Part shown: positions 54,065 through 64,000 of the stretch, in pieces
How the letters are laid out: every line of letters begins with the position of its first letter
Position numbering within the stretch: position 1 is the stretch's first letter
Assembly (NCBI RefSeq): GCF_002082015.1
Contig: NZ_CP015109.1
Location: forward strand, 801,001 to 865,000
Direction of reading: 5' to 3'
Length of the DNA: 64,000 bases
DNA from: Sporosarcina ureae
GTDB taxonomy: Bacteria; Bacillota; Bacilli; Bacillales_A; Planococcaceae
Notes under the pieces: model-generated
Told to the model about the DNA's origin: nothing
What the model saw: only the letters and a program-made list of their open reading frames with translations
Databases searched by the model: none
Translations under genes and position numbers: made by a program

Positions 54065-54889
54065 TTACATTTTTTTCAGGTAACTCTTTATCATTGTAAC
54101 AAATTGTTGAGGTTTTTCCACGTGAATTGCATGCCCCGCGTCTTTTATCGTTTCATGCTGCGCATTTGGCAGGCTTTTCATCATTTCCTGCGCAATACTT
54201 TCAAATTTCACATCTTCACTACCGGTAAGCAATAAAACAGGAAGTGAAAGTTGCTCGAGCGACTGCCAGTAAGAAGGCTGACTGCCCGTCCCTATGCCCC
54301 GTAAACTGTTTGCCAACCCAATCGGCCGTTGATTGAGACGTTCATTACGCACTGCTTGCTGTTGTGACTCAGATAACTTCTTCTGTGACTGAAACAACGG
54401 AATCTCCTGCCAAAAGTCAACGAATTCTATTATCCCCTGCTGCTCTATCCTATCCGCAAGCTTGGCATCTGCTGTTCGTCTTGCGAGCTGCTGTTCTGAC
54501 GTACGCAAGCCTGGTGAACTGCTCTCAAGCACCAGACTCGTTACCTTTTCGGGATACATGACAGTAAAACCTAAGGCAACACGCCCTCCCATCGAGTAAC
54601 CAATTACCACCGTTTTCTCAATTTCAAGCTTCTGCAAAACTTCATACAAATCCTTGATCTGTTCTTCCATCTTGTAGCGATTCATCGTTTCAGGCGCTTC
54701 CGTCTTGCCATGTCCGATCAGATCAACTGCTATTACATAATAATCCGTCATAAGTGCTTCAATCGTTTTCCGCCAAGTAGCCGTTGAACCTGTGAAACCA
54801 TGCAACAGGACAACTGCAGGCAATTGCTTATTTCCGTATCGTGCCACATGCGTATCAATACCTCTGATTGTCAATACTTCAGTCGTCAA
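54065..54889 (-). CDS. menH: 2-Succinyl-6-hydroxy-2,4-cyclohexadiene-1-carboxylate synthase
   Basis: Pyruvate elimination step after MenD. 274 residues with the alpha/beta hydrolase fold: [15 protein letters not shown], the nucleophile in [13 protein letters not shown] and the late His in [12 protein letters not shown]. The open frame extends far into menD, but TTG 54889 with GAGGGTGG six bases upstream gives the family N-terminus ([14 protein letters not shown]). It overlaps the menD stop by 11 bases. Homologue of B. subtilis ytxM. Confidence 0.92.
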   Translation of the reverse strand: MTTEVLTIRGIDTHVARYGNKQLPAVVLLHGFTGSTATWRKTIEALMTDYYVIAVDLIGHGKTEAPETMNRYKMEEQIKDLYEVLQKLEIEKTVVIGYSMGGRVALGFTVMYPEKVTSLVLESSSPGLRTSEQQLARRTADAKLADRIEQQGIIEFVDFWQEIPLFQSQKKLSESQQQAVRNERLNQRPIGLANSLRGIGTGSQPSYWQSLEQLSLPVLLLTGSEDVKFESIAQEMMKSLPNAQHETIKDAGHAIHVEKPQQFVTMIKSYLKKM

Positions 54890-56600
54890 TGCGTTCCACC
54901 CTCTTCGCGATTTCCCGCCACACAGAACGATGCGCTTCCACATTGTCTGCACGCACTGTCGCCACTTCAATGATGCGTAGATTAGCTGTTTTATCTGTTT
55001 GCATTGCCTGTTCAAATGCTTGTGTCGTATCGACCGCATCGTATTGCGCCTCATACATCGCTGCGATAGGATGGAACGTTAAATTAGTGGGTGTCCCAAA
55101 TAATTGCTCATAATGATGTTCAATAGAAGCTTGCGGCAAATAAGAGAAAATTCCACCGCCATTGTTATTAATTAGAACAATCGTCAAATCGGTTTGCTGT
55201 AAACGAGAAATGATCAGTCCATTGACGTCATGCAAAAACGCCAAATCTCCAATTAATAAATACGTTGTACGTTTGCGGCCTTCTTGAATACCAAGAGCAG
55301 TCGAGACTACCCCATCAATCCCATTCGTCCCTCGATTGCAGAACAATGAAATATCACGATTCGTCTTTTTGAAATGAGTATCCAAGTCCCGAATCGGCAT
55401 ACTACTGCTGCAAACTACATCCGAGCCATCCGGTAAATTGGCAATGAACTGACGAACGAAGTGCCCTTCATCTTGCTGGAAATGTTGATCTTCGTTCATA
55501 ACATCTGTGGAAATTTGATTGGCTTTAGCCCACTGTTTTGTATACTCAGTTCGCTCGCGAGGCACGGATACTTGCTGCCAAATACTTGCTGCACTCACTT
55601 GCAAATGATGAGTAGTCAGCCCAATCGGGTCACGATAATTTGGTGAATCATCCACCACAATATACGTTTCTGGACAAGTCTTCTTTAAAAACAAGAGTAG
55701 TGGTTTAGAAATGGGCTGCGGACCGAATCGTATGACGCAATCAGGTCGCATGTTTTCGGCAAACACTTCACTTTTTAACAACGCGTCATACTGATCAATA
55801 CAAAGATCGTCACAATCTGCCGGTACTTGTGAGCGTAGATTGGATAACGGATCGCATAGGACGGGCCATTGAAGTGCTTTAGCAAACTGCCAGAAACGTT
55901 CTTTGTCTAGAGTAGTTGCTTGCTCACCCATAACAAGTATTCCTTTTTTCGATTGCGTAACGGACGTTTCAAGTACTGCTTTCATTTCTTCCGTTACAGC
56001 CAACTTCCCTACTACCTGTTGTTGGAACCGGCTGGCAGGCGCGGTTGCTTGTAAATCAATTAATAGAGGTTCTCGAAATGGTACATTCAAGTGCACAGGT
56101 CCTTGTGGTGCCGTTTTCGCAACAGAAAGAAGTCTAACTGCACGTTGTTCCATATAGCGTAAGATGTCTTCTCGATTTTCAGGGATAGGAAAATCGACGC
56201 TATCTTTGACGTGTTCCCCAAACATGCGAATTTGATCTATCGCCTGTGGAGCCCCTACTTCACGCAATTCATGTGGACGATCCGCTGTGATGACGATCAA
56301 CGGCAATCTTGCATAAAATGCTTCAGTAATTGCAGGATGATAGTTCGATGCTGCTGTTCCTGACGTACATAGTAAAACAACTGGCTGCCCAGTTGCCTTC
56401 ACTAATCCAAGCGCGTAAAAAGCTGCTGAACGCTCATCGGTATGCATATAGGTCTGCATATCCTTCGAATTCGTAAATGCATACGCAAGCGGTGTGGATC
56501 TGGAACCTGGACTAATAACCGCCTTTTTCGCACCTTGCCGAATAAGAGTATCCGTTAAGCGAAGCACATAACTCGTCAATCCTGTTTCGTGATCATTCAT
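54879..56600 (-). CDS. menD: SEPHCHC synthase
   Basis: Thiamine-diphosphate-dependent addition of 2-oxoglutarate to isochorismate. 573 residues. The N-terminal VISPGSRSTPLAYAF, the catalytic Glu in MHTDERSAAF, LCTSGTAASNYHPAI and the TPP/Mg site around LIGDLAFLHDVNGL are present. GGAGG lies eight bases before the ATG, which overlaps the menF 3' end by 8 bases. Confidence 0.96.
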   Translation of the reverse strand: MNDHETGLTSYVLRLTDTLIRQGAKKAVISPGSRSTPLAYAFTNSKDMQTYMHTDERSAAFYALGLVKATGQPVVLLCTSGTAASNYHPAITEAFYARLPLIVITADRPHELREVGAPQAIDQIRMFGEHVKDSVDFPIPENREDILRYMEQRAVRLLSVAKTAPQGPVHLNVPFREPLLIDLQATAPASRFQQQVVGKLAVTEEMKAVLETSVTQSKKGILVMGEQATTLDKERFWQFAKALQWPVLCDPLSNLRSQVPADCDDLCIDQYDALLKSEVFAENMRPDCVIRFGPQPISKPLLLFLKKTCPETYIVVDDSPNYRDPIGLTTHHLQVSAASIWQQVSVPRERTEYTKQWAKANQISTDVMNEDQHFQQDEGHFVRQFIANLPDGSDVVCSSSMPIRDLDTHFKKTNRDISLFCNRGTNGIDGVVSTALGIQEGRKRTTYLLIGDLAFLHDVNGLIISRLQQTDLTIVLINNNGGGIFSYLPQASIEHHYEQLFGTPTNLTFHPIAAMYEAQYDAVDTTQAFEQAMQTDKTANLRIIEVATVRADNVEAHRSVWREIAKRVERIDD

Positions 56601-57969
56601 GTAAACGGCCTCCGAGCGCGCGTAACACAGGACGGAATTTCACCCATGTTTCCGCATATTCTTCCATTGGTGTAGAATCGGCGACAATACCGCCACCAGC
56701 ATATAAATAGGCTTCATTACCAGTTAGCAATCCAGAACGGATAGCTACCGCAAATTCTCCATTACCTGCAGAATCCACCCAGCCTATTGGTCCGGCATAA
56801 AAGCCACGGTCCATTTGCTCTTCTTCGCGGATAATTTCGAGCGCTTCCTGACGCGGCACGCCACCTAAAGCAGGTGTCGGATGAAGAGCTTCTACTAAAC
56901 GGAATATGTCCATGTCGTTCGCAAGCTTCCCTTCAACCGGTGTGAACAAATGCTGTATATCCCGTACCTTCAAAAGTTTTGGTGTTTTATTGACTTGCAA
57001 TGATGTACAGAATTCCGCAAAGACTTGTGTAATCATATCGACTACATATTGATGTTCTTCACGATTTTTTTTATCTCGTAATAGCACTTCACCAAGTCGT
57101 TGGTCTTCTTGAGACGTCTTTCCGCGTTCTATAGAACCTGCTACACACGCTGAATATGCATGTCCATTATAAATCTCAACCAATCGCTCAGGAGTCGCAC
57201 CGAAGAACATCTCATCGCCAATTTGCAGGCCAAAGTGATAACTAGCGGACTGCTCATTGGTAATGGTATGCAATGCAGCAGCCTTTTGGAATTCTTCTTC
57301 GAAAGTCAGTTTAATTTTACGTGCAATGACTACTTTCTCTGCCTCTTGCGCTTTAATATGCGAGGTTACGTGCTCGACCGCGTCCACATAGCGTTCCGTA
57401 GCCAATTCTGTTTGTTTGATTACGTCTGGCTTTCCTTGAAACGTGAATTCGTCAACTTGTGCAATATGGATCAAGCGGTCACGTTCTTGACGCAATGCTT
57501 CAAAGTCTGCTGCCGCTTGCGGTTCCTCTGTAATATAATTAATAGACACATACGTTTTACCCTTTTCGATTTTCAATTGGAATAAAGGCACAGTGAAATA
57601 AGCAGCCGGAAAAGCACGCCACTCATCATCTTGACGCGTATGAGGATCAAAAGAAAATCCGCCAAACAACACTGGATTGATATCTTTTTCTTCCTTAATC
57701 AATCCTTCACATAACGTTGCCCATTGTGAAGATATCGACTGAAACCGATCCATCTCTGCTGTTAAAACTGTAGCCTGACCCAAACCGACAAGCTTTACTG
57801 TCTTATCTGCATTCTGCCAGAAGAAACGATGCTCACCATAATGTGATAGGCCTGCTTCAAAAAAAGCAAGCGGACTAAGCGTTTCCACTTCCAATGTTTC
57901 CGTAAAAAATCTAGATTCAGCGCTTGTTGCCGGAACCGTCTTCTCTCGATCGGTTAATTTCCGAATCAT
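56593..57969 (-). CDS. menF: Isochorismate synthase
   Basis: Converts chorismate to isochorismate, opening the menaquinone pathway. 458 residues with the chorismate-binding C-terminal domain: FFGATPERLVEI, GSIERGKTSQED, HPTPALGGVPRQEAL and RGFYAGPIGWVD. A siderophore-type (DhbC/EntC) role is less likely, since it heads menF-menD-menH-menB-menE. AAGGAG precedes the ATG. Divergent from menA. Confidence 0.95.
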   Translation of the reverse strand: MIRKLTDREKTVPATSAESRFFTETLEVETLSPLAFFEAGLSHYGEHRFFWQNADKTVKLVGLGQATVLTAEMDRFQSISSQWATLCEGLIKEEKDINPVLFGGFSFDPHTRQDDEWRAFPAAYFTVPLFQLKIEKGKTYVSINYITEEPQAAADFEALRQERDRLIHIAQVDEFTFQGKPDVIKQTELATERYVDAVEHVTSHIKAQEAEKVVIARKIKLTFEEEFQKAAALHTITNEQSASYHFGLQIGDEMFFGATPERLVEIYNGHAYSACVAGSIERGKTSQEDQRLGEVLLRDKKNREEHQYVVDMITQVFAEFCTSLQVNKTPKLLKVRDIQHLFTPVEGKLANDMDIFRLVEALHPTPALGGVPRQEALEIIREEEQMDRGFYAGPIGWVDSAGNGEFAVAIRSGLLTGNEAYLYAGGGIVADSTPMEEYAETWVKFRPVLRALGGRLHE

Positions 57970-58206
57970 CCTACTCTCTCCTTCTCATCATGCTATATGT
58001 TTTTCGACAATTTACGTTCAGCCATACTTTCTTCGAACGATAAGTACCTCTATTCTAGCACATTGGACGCTGTACTTAATATATAATGTCTCGCTGTGCA
58101 GGAGAGCATTCGACAATTATCTTTTATGGTTGTCTCTTCTTACCTAACTGGTTGTTTTTGTTGTATACTATCAGATGATGACTACATGTATAAGGAGAGA
58201 TTACCC

Positions 58207-59118
58207 GTGCAACACACTATAGAAACCGATACCGGCTGGCGAGTTTGGTGGCAACTAACACGTCCTCACACATTGACTGCCGCATTTGCACCCGTCTTTT
58301 TAGGAACCATGATTGCGCTACAATACGGTTCACTTCATTTTCCACTATTTTTAGCGATGCTTGTAGCCAGTTTATTTTTACAGATGGCCACAAATATGTT
58401 CAATGAGTACTATGATTTTAAACGAGGACTCGATGATGAACACTCGATCGGTATTGGCGGTACGATCGTGCGAAACGGTGTACAACCTAAAACTGTATTA
58501 AACCTAGCACTTACTCTGTATGGCTTATCTGTTCTACTAGGCATTTACATTTGCATGGAAACTTCCTGGTGGTTAGCTGCTGTAGGTTCCGTTGCCATGT
58601 TGATTGGCTATTTGTATACAGGAGGACCCTACCCGATTGCATATACGCCATTCGGTGAGCTCGTTTCTGGGTTCGTTATGGGCATGCTCTTGATCTTGAT
58701 CGCATTCTATATCCAAACAGGAACTGTCACAGGCAATGCGATATTACTATCAGTACCAAGCATGCTATTAGTCGGAGCCATTATGTTAGCAAATAATATT
58801 CGTGATATTGTGCAGGATACTAAGGGTGGCAGAAAAACTATGGCGATTCTCGTAGGGCGAAATCATGCTGTTACGATATTGGCAACGTTTTTCATCGTCT
58901 CATACGTATGGATCGTTGTACTGGTTGTGACAGGACATGTATCTCCATGGGCATTACTCGTACTACTGAGCATCCCCAAACCGCTCCATGCAACGAAAAC
59001 TTTCCGCAAGCATGAACAACCCATTCAAGTCATGCCGGCGATGAAGGATACTGGCGTTACAAATACGCTATTCGGACTGCTTCTCGGTATCGGCATTCTC
59101 ATTGCTCACTTTGTCTGA
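58207..59118 (+). CDS. menA: 1,4-Dihydroxy-2-naphthoate polyprenyltransferase
   Basis: Attaches the polyprenyl tail in menaquinone synthesis. A 303-residue UbiA-family membrane protein with NMFNEYYDFKRGLDDE (first Asp motif, about residue 72) and NNIRDIVQDTKGGRKTMAI (second). The start is GTG 58207, with AAGGAGAG seven bases upstream; the 37-codon upstream extension of the frame lies in the divergent promoter region with menF. Confidence 0.94.
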   Translation: MQHTIETDTGWRVWWQLTRPHTLTAAFAPVFLGTMIALQYGSLHFPLFLAMLVASLFLQMATNMFNEYYDFKRGLDDEHSIGIGGTIVRNGVQPKTVLNLALTLYGLSVLLGIYICMETSWWLAAVGSVAMLIGYLYTGGPYPIAYTPFGELVSGFVMGMLLILIAFYIQTGTVTGNAILLSVPSMLLVGAIMLANNIRDIVQDTKGGRKTMAILVGRNHAVTILATFFIVSYVWIVVLVVTGHVSPWALLVLLSIPKPLHATKTFRKHEQPIQVMPAMKDTGVTNTLFGLLLGIGILIAHFV

Positions 59119-59133
59119 ATAAACAACAACCAC

Positions 59134-59166
59134 AACGTCCACACTGTAAAAGGTGGACGTTTTTTG
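59134..59166 (+). terminator. Terminator of menA
   Basis: AACGTCCAC pairs with GTGGACGTT around a ten-base loop, followed by T residues. Confidence 0.88.
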
Positions 59167-59273
59167 TTGTAAAGGTTTACTCTAGCTTGTAAACAGGGAA
59201 AGACTGAATAAGAAAGCTTTCTCAGACTTCATAGATCAACTAGGAAAGCCACATAGAAAGGGTCGTGACTATA

Positions 59274-60014
59274 TTGTTAACAACTACACAAATTCAACAA
59301 CTAAAAAAAGAATTACTAGCTATGGAAGATCGTTTGACTGAAACGGAAAATGAGACGGAAATCGTCAAGAATGCCCAAGAAGATGTAGGTGAATTATCAA
59401 TGTATGATAATCACCCTGCTGACATGGGAACGGAGTTGTACGAGCGTGAAAAGGACATGGCACTTAATACACACGCAGAAAGTGAATTGGAGAAGGTCCA
59501 GAACGCATTACAAGCTATCAAAGACGGCACGTACGGTACATGTGAAGTTTGTGGTAAGGAAATACAAGTAGAACGCTTAGAAGCAATCCCTTACACTACT
59601 GTGTGTATTGAAGACGCACAGAAAGATGTGCCGACTGATCGACCGGTTGAAAATGATTTATTAATCATGGCAGATCCTAATTCATTTGCCGCACGAAGAG
59701 AAGGTGACGCAATAGATTACGAAGATAGCTTCCAGGAGATTGCGCAATCCGGAACATCTGAAACCCCTTCCGACTTCTCAGGTAATAAAAACCGTGACTA
59801 CGAGGATTTATACGATGAAGAAAATGATGATAGCGCAGAAGAGTACGAAGAGTTTGCAGTGTCCGACATTACAGGCGAACCTGCTGGCTTTGTACGTAAT
59901 GAAGAAGCAATTGAATATGAAGAGGAGTTAGACGAAGAAGGGATTGAATCACCGTTAGGCGACATCCCGTATAAAGAACGTGATAGCTATATTGACGCGG
60001 AGGAAGATAATTAA
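59274..60014 (+). CDS. YteA-type TraR/DksA-like protein
   Basis: 246 residues. An N-terminal coiled coil (about 5-80) with YDNHPADMGTELYEREKD is typical of the YteA group. It leads to a zinc-finger-like TYGTCEVCGKEIQVERLEAIP with two Cys, a third in TVCIED, and no fourth Cys, so the finger is incomplete. A very acidic C-terminal half follows (about 130-246). TTG 59274 is the likely start (AAAGGG upstream); GTG 59265 is too close to the site. May modulate RNA polymerase, by analogy with DksA. Confidence 0.82.
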   Translation: MLTTTQIQQLKKELLAMEDRLTETENETEIVKNAQEDVGELSMYDNHPADMGTELYEREKDMALNTHAESELEKVQNALQAIKDGTYGTCEVCGKEIQVERLEAIPYTTVCIEDAQKDVPTDRPVENDLLIMADPNSFAARREGDAIDYEDSFQEIAQSGTSETPSDFSGNKNRDYEDLYDEENDDSAEEYEEFAVSDITGEPAGFVRNEEAIEYEEELDEEGIESPLGDIPYKERDSYIDAEEDN

Positions 60015-60019
60015 TTCAT

Positions 60020-60063
60020 AGGAGTACGTCTCATGAGCAAGGCTCGTGGGACTTACTCTTTTA
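60020..60063 (+). terminator. Imperfect terminator after the YteA-like gene
   Basis: GGAGTACGTCTCATGAGC folds on GCTCGTGGGACTTACTC with mismatches, followed by TTTTA. Confidence 0.6.
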
Positions 60064-60102
60064 CACAGGTTTTCGTTCTATAATTGTTAATGAAGAAATA
60101 GA

Positions 60103-60137
60103 AAAAAGGTATTGCACAGTTATGCAATACCTTTTTT
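60103..60137 (-). terminator. Terminator of the rRNA-tRNA transcript
   Basis: AAAAAAGGTATTGC pairs with GCAATACCTTTTTT; directly after the last tRNA on the minus strand. Confidence 0.88.
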
Positions 60138-60144
60138 GTATGTA

Positions 60145-60216
60145 TGACCCCTACGGGATTCGAACCCGTGATACCGCCGTGAAAGGGCGGTGTCTTAACC
60201 GCTTGACCAAGGGGCC
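60145..60216 (-). tRNA. tRNA-Glu(TTC)
   Basis: Cloverleaf with anticodon loop CTTTCAC on stem CCGCC/GGCGG. Last of the array. The 3' CCA is not encoded. The acceptor has a G-U pair at position 2. Confidence 0.92.
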
Positions 60217-60223
60217 AAAATTA

Positions 60224-60314
60224 TGGCGGAGAAGGAGGGATTCGAACCCTCGCACCGCTTTCGCGATCTACACCCTTAGCAGGGGCGCCTCTTGAGCCAC
60301 TTGAGTACTTCCCC
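60224..60314 (-). tRNA. tRNA-Ser(GCT)
   Basis: Class II tRNA with a long variable arm; loop CTGCTAA. 3' CCA encoded. Confidence 0.92.
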
Positions 60315-60320
60315 ATAAAA

Positions 60321-60395
60321 TGGCTCCGCAGGTAAGACTCGAACTTACGACCGATCGGTTAACAGCCGATTGCTCTACCACTGAGCTACTGCGGA
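60321..60395 (-). tRNA. tRNA-Asn(GTT)
   Basis: Anticodon loop CTGTTAA on stem ATCGG/CCGAT. 3' CCA encoded. Confidence 0.93.
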
Positions 60396-60396
60396 A

Positions 60397-60473
<77 letters not shown>

Positions 60474-60477
60474 ATAT

Positions 60478-60551
60478 TGGAGCGGGTAGGGAGAATCGAA
60501 CTCCCATCATCAGCTTGGAAGGCTGAGGTTTTACCACTAAACTATACCCGC
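60478..60551 (-). tRNA. tRNA-Gly(TCC)
   Basis: Anticodon loop CTTCCAA on stem TCAGC/GCTGA. 3' CCA encoded. In B. subtilis trnB a tRNA-His lies between this gene and tRNA-Phe; here it is missing. Confidence 0.93.
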
Positions 60552-60556
60552 ATTCA

Positions 60557-60632
60557 TGGTGGCTCAGGACGGAATCGAACCGCCGACACAAGGATTTTCA
60601 GTCCTTTGCTCTACCGACTGAGCTACTGAGCC
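60557..60632 (-). tRNA. tRNA-Phe(GAA)
   Basis: Anticodon loop CTGAAAA on stem AAGGA/TCCTT. 3' CCA encoded. Confidence 0.93.
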
Positions 60633-60679
60633 ACATATGTTATTTCTAGAAAGACGCTCTTTAAAGCGGATGTATAAAA

Positions 60680-60755
60680 TGGCGGTCCCGACGGGAATCG
60701 AACCCGCGATCTCCTGCGTGACAGGCAGGCATGTTAACCGCTACACCACGGGACC
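60680..60755 (-). tRNA. tRNA-Asp(GTC)
   Basis: Anticodon loop CTGTCAC on stem CCTGC/GCAGG. 3' CCA encoded. Confidence 0.93.
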
Positions 60756-60756
60756 T

Positions 60757-60831
<75 letters not shown>

Positions 60832-60921
60832 ATAATACAAATGTTACTTTATTAATAACTTAACGCCTTTATTATCTTAACATAACTACTTAGTAAAGTA
60901 AAGCTATTGTTAAAGAAAATA

Positions 60922-61014
60922 TGGCGGAGGAAGAGGGATTCGAACCCCCGCGGGCTTTAACACCCCTGTCGGTTTTCAAGACCGATCCCTTCAGCCGGGC
61001 TTGGGTATTCCTCC
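60922..61014 (-). tRNA. tRNA-Ser(TGA)
   Basis: Class II tRNA; loop CTTGAAA on stem TCGGT/ACCGA. 3' CCA encoded. An AT-rich gap of about 90 bases separates it from tRNA-fMet. Confidence 0.92.
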
Positions 61015-61029
61015 GTGAAATAAATAATC

Positions 61030-61106
61030 TGGTGGACCTTGCAGGACTCGAACCTGCGACCGGACGGTTATGAGCCGTCTGCTCTAACCAACTGAGCTAA
61101 AGGTCC
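61030..61106 (-). tRNA. tRNA with CAT anticodon, probably tRNA-Ile2 (lysidine-modified)
   Basis: Loop CTCATAA on stem GACGG/CCGTC; body GGACCTTTAGCTCAGTTGG. The position after tRNA-Met in the array and the sequence resemble the Bacillus Ile2 isoacceptor that reads AUA after TilS modification. An elongator Met identity cannot be fully excluded by reading alone. 3' CCA encoded. Confidence 0.8.
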
Positions 61107-61112
61107 TTAGGA

Positions 61113-61186
61113 TAGCGGCGGAGGGATTTGAACCCCCGACCCTACGGGTATGAACCGTATGCTCTAGCCAACTGAGCTACGCCGCT
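61113..61186 (-). tRNA. Elongator tRNA-Met(CAT)
   Basis: Loop TTCATAC on stem TACGG/CCGTA, acceptor AGCGGCG. The 3' CCA is not encoded. Confidence 0.88.
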
Positions 61187-61212
61187 GCAATTAGTCAGTT
61201 ATAAAGAATAAT

Positions 61213-61288
61213 TGGTGGAGCCTAACGGGATCGAACCGTTGACCTCCTGCGTGCAAGGCAGGCGCTCTCCCAGCTGAGCTAAGGCCCC
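61213..61288 (-). tRNA. tRNA-Ala(TGC)
   Basis: Anticodon loop CTTGCAC on stem CCTGC/GCAGG. 3' CCA encoded. Confidence 0.93.
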
Positions 61289-61294
61289 AATAAG

Positions 61295-61371
61295 TGGTCG
61301 GGAAGACAGGATTCGAACCTGCGACCCCTTGGTCCCAAACCAAGTGCTCTACCAAGCTGAGCTACTTCCCG
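61295..61371 (-). tRNA. tRNA-Pro(TGG)
   Basis: Anticodon loop TTTGGGA on stem CTTGG/CCAAG. 3' CCA encoded. Confidence 0.93.
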
Positions 61372-61410
61372 ACTATAAAGAATATAAAAGATATAGAAAT
61401 TATAATAATA

Positions 61411-61487
<77 letters not shown>

Positions 61488-61503
61488 ATATTATAGAATT
61501 AAT

Positions 61504-61592
61504 TGGTGCCGAGAACCGGAATCGAACCGGTACGGTAGTCACCTACCGCAGGATTTTAAGTCCTGTGCGTCTGCCAGTTCCGCCACCCCGGC
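61504..61592 (-). tRNA. tRNA-Leu(TAA)
   Basis: Class II tRNA; loop CTTAAAA on stem CAGGA/TCCTG. 3' CCA encoded. Confidence 0.93.
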
Positions 61593-61608
61593 AAGAGTGG
61601 AATTAAAA

Positions 61609-61680
61609 AGCGGAAGACGGGATTCGAACCCGCGACCCCGACCTTGGCAAGGTCGTATTCTACCACTGAACTACTTCCGC
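61609..61680 (-). tRNA. tRNA-Gly(GCC)
   Basis: Loop TTGCCAA on stem CGACC/GGTCG. The 3' CCA is not encoded. Confidence 0.92.
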
Positions 61681-61687
61681 ATAAAGA

Positions 61688-61769
61688 TGCGGGTGAAGGG
61701 AGTCGAACCCCCACGCCCGAAGGCACTAGATCCTAAGTCTAGCGTGTCTGCCAGTTCCACCACACCCGC
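61688..61769 (-). tRNA. tRNA-Leu(TAG)
   Basis: Class II tRNA; loop CTTAGGA on stem CTAGA/TCTAG. The 3' CCA is not encoded. Confidence 0.92.
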
Positions 61770-61790
61770 GATATGTTTTGGCAAAAATAA

Positions 61791-61866
61791 TGGTGAGCCG
61801 TACAGGATTCGAACCTGTGACCCTCTGATTAAAAGTCAGATGCTCTACCAACTGAGCTAACGGCTC
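61791..61866 (-). tRNA. tRNA-Lys(TTT)
   Basis: Anticodon loop CTTTTAA on stem TCTGA/TCAGA. 3' CCA encoded. Confidence 0.93.
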
Positions 61867-61874
61867 GTACTAAG

Positions 61875-61950
<76 letters not shown>

Positions 61951-61964
61951 AGGTGTAGAATATA

Positions 61965-62040
61965 TGGTGGAGGATGACGGGCTCGAACCGCCGACCCCCT
62001 GCTTGTAAGGCAGGTGCTCTCCCAGCTGAGCTAATCCTCC
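61965..62040 (-). tRNA. tRNA-Val(TAC)
   Basis: Anticodon loop CTTACAA on stem CCTGC/GCAGG. First tRNA after 5S rRNA. 3' CCA encoded. Confidence 0.93.
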
Positions 62041-62135
62041 TGGGTATAATTGAAGTTTTAAATTAGTATATTCTTTTTCTTTCTGATCACTCGGTTATGT
62101 ATGAACTACTCAGTGTTGATCTTAAGAATAGAATT

Positions 62136-62252
62136 GCCTGGCGACGTCTTACTCTCACAGGGGGAAACCCCCAACTACCATCAGCGCTGAAGAGCTTAAC
62201 TTCCGTGTTCGGTATGGGAACGGGTGTGACCTCTTCGCTATCGTCACCAGAC
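62136..62252 (-). rRNA. rrf: 5S ribosomal RNA
   Basis: About 117 bases on the minus strand containing the conserved GAAGAGGTCACACCCGTTCC and CCGAACACGGAAGTTAAGC stretches, with pairing ends GTCTGGTGACG and CGTCGCCAGGC. It lies between 23S rRNA and the tRNA array. Confidence 0.95.
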
Positions 62253-62393
62253 TTTGTATCCTCTTCTTGAGGACATTTATTATTATAACACTTGTTAGTA
62301 TTAATGCAAGCATTATTTTTAATAATTTTTGAGTAAATGTTATTCACTCAAAACTGAATAAAAGACATTGCGTAGTTCAAGTAACTACTTTTT

Positions 62394-62517
62394 AAGCTGT
62401 CCAGCCTCAGCGGCCAGATGCTCGGGTCATAAGTCAAAGCTGCTATGCGGTAAACTGCACCGCTACGCATCTTCGTCTTATGCCTGTCGCATCTAGACGG
62501 CCGCTTCGGCTTTTCAT
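62394..62517. repeat. Dispersed-repeat-like hairpin element in the 23S-5S spacer
   Basis: GC-rich nested inverted repeat in an AT-rich spacer. AGCGGCC, AGATGC and TCATAAG (62409-62433) face CTTATG, GCATCT and GGCCGCT (62477-62505), and the inside reads AAAGCTGCTATGCGGTAAAC and TGCACCGC. The outer GTCCAGC...CGCTTCGGCTTTTC and this core recall a hairpin repeat common between genes in Bacillaceae and Planococcaceae. The right inner arm is imperfect. It is transcribed as part of the rRNA precursor. Confidence 0.5.
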
Positions 62518-62521
62518 AATA

Positions 62522-64000
<1,479 letters not shown>

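Noticed and set aside
54890..55054. 55-codon upstream extension of menH
   Set aside because: It lies inside menD; the family N-terminus and a ribosome site fit TTG 54889.
58096..58206. 37-codon upstream extension of menA
   Set aside because: It precedes a strong AAGGAGAG and GTG 58207, and falls in the divergent promoter region.

Overview
The window looks like a chromosome segment of a low-GC Gram-positive bacterium of the order Bacillales, most likely a Planococcaceae member close to Sporosarcina. This is an inference from several signs. There is an S-box SAM riboswitch in front of metK, divergent from pckA. The block ytkD / dps / yidD / menF-menD-menH-menB-menE / menA follows an order familiar from Bacillus. 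A large tRNA array follows 23S and 5S rRNA in almost the order of Bacillus subtilis trnB. Strong AGGAGG-type ribosome sites and many TTG starts are also typical. I see no phage, insertion sequence, integrase, CRISPR array or defence island; this is ordinary core and near-core chromosome.

Region by region. 1-5 kb: a partial M20 peptidase, heme O synthase (ctaB) and an OpuA-type glycine betaine/proline ABC importer ordered binding protein, permease, ATPase. 5-11 kb: orphan cobT, a ferritin, small Cys-rich and membrane proteins, a dynamin-like/DUF697 GTPase, the cytochrome oxidase factor CtaM, and a divergent LysR regulator/EamA exporter pair. 11-13.5 kb: an acidic lipoprotein and an SLH-NlpC/P60 wall hydrolase, convergent, separated by an inverted-repeat-bounded element. 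13.5-21.5 kb: argCJBD, fabI, brnQ and a separate argH; ArgR-like boxes occur at both arg sites. 21.8-33 kb: a CDF metal exporter, an rRNA/tRNA-type methyltransferase, leucyl aminopeptidase, a luciferase-like oxidoreductase with a cupin, the divergent type III polyketide synthase pair bcsAB, a secreted nuclease, a tandem CrcB/Fluc fluoride channel pair with a hydrolase, and a gamma carbonic anhydrase. 33.7-41 kb: a Fur-controlled ferric iron ABC importer, YitT, a small FbpA-type protein, a TetR regulator and a frameshifted MFS exporter. 41-51.7 kb: a degenerate site-2-protease-like membrane protein, DUF3891, metK with its S-box, pckA, a hydrolase, Nudix, malic enzyme, YjfB, Dps, YidD and a Zur-controlled ZnuA. 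51.7-60 kb: menaquinone genes and a YteA/DksA-like protein. 60.1-64 kb: twenty tRNAs, 5S rRNA and the 3' half of 23S rRNA, all on the minus strand.

Several systems fit together. CtaB and CtaM serve heme-copper oxidase assembly. The men genes supply menaquinone for the same respiratory chain. Ferritin, Dps, the iron importer and the FbpA-like protein handle iron. metK and pckA sit back to back with the riboswitch between them. The most unusual items are a ribosome-binding site separated from its start codon by a precise hairpin (about 2.85 kb), an element whose terminal inverted repeats contain both neighbouring stop codons (11.5 kb), an alpha/beta hydrolase without its nucleophile coupled to the fluoride channels (32 kb), a site-2-protease-like protein without its zinc motif (41.5 kb), and a dispersed-repeat-like hairpin lodged in the 23S-5S spacer (62.4 kb).
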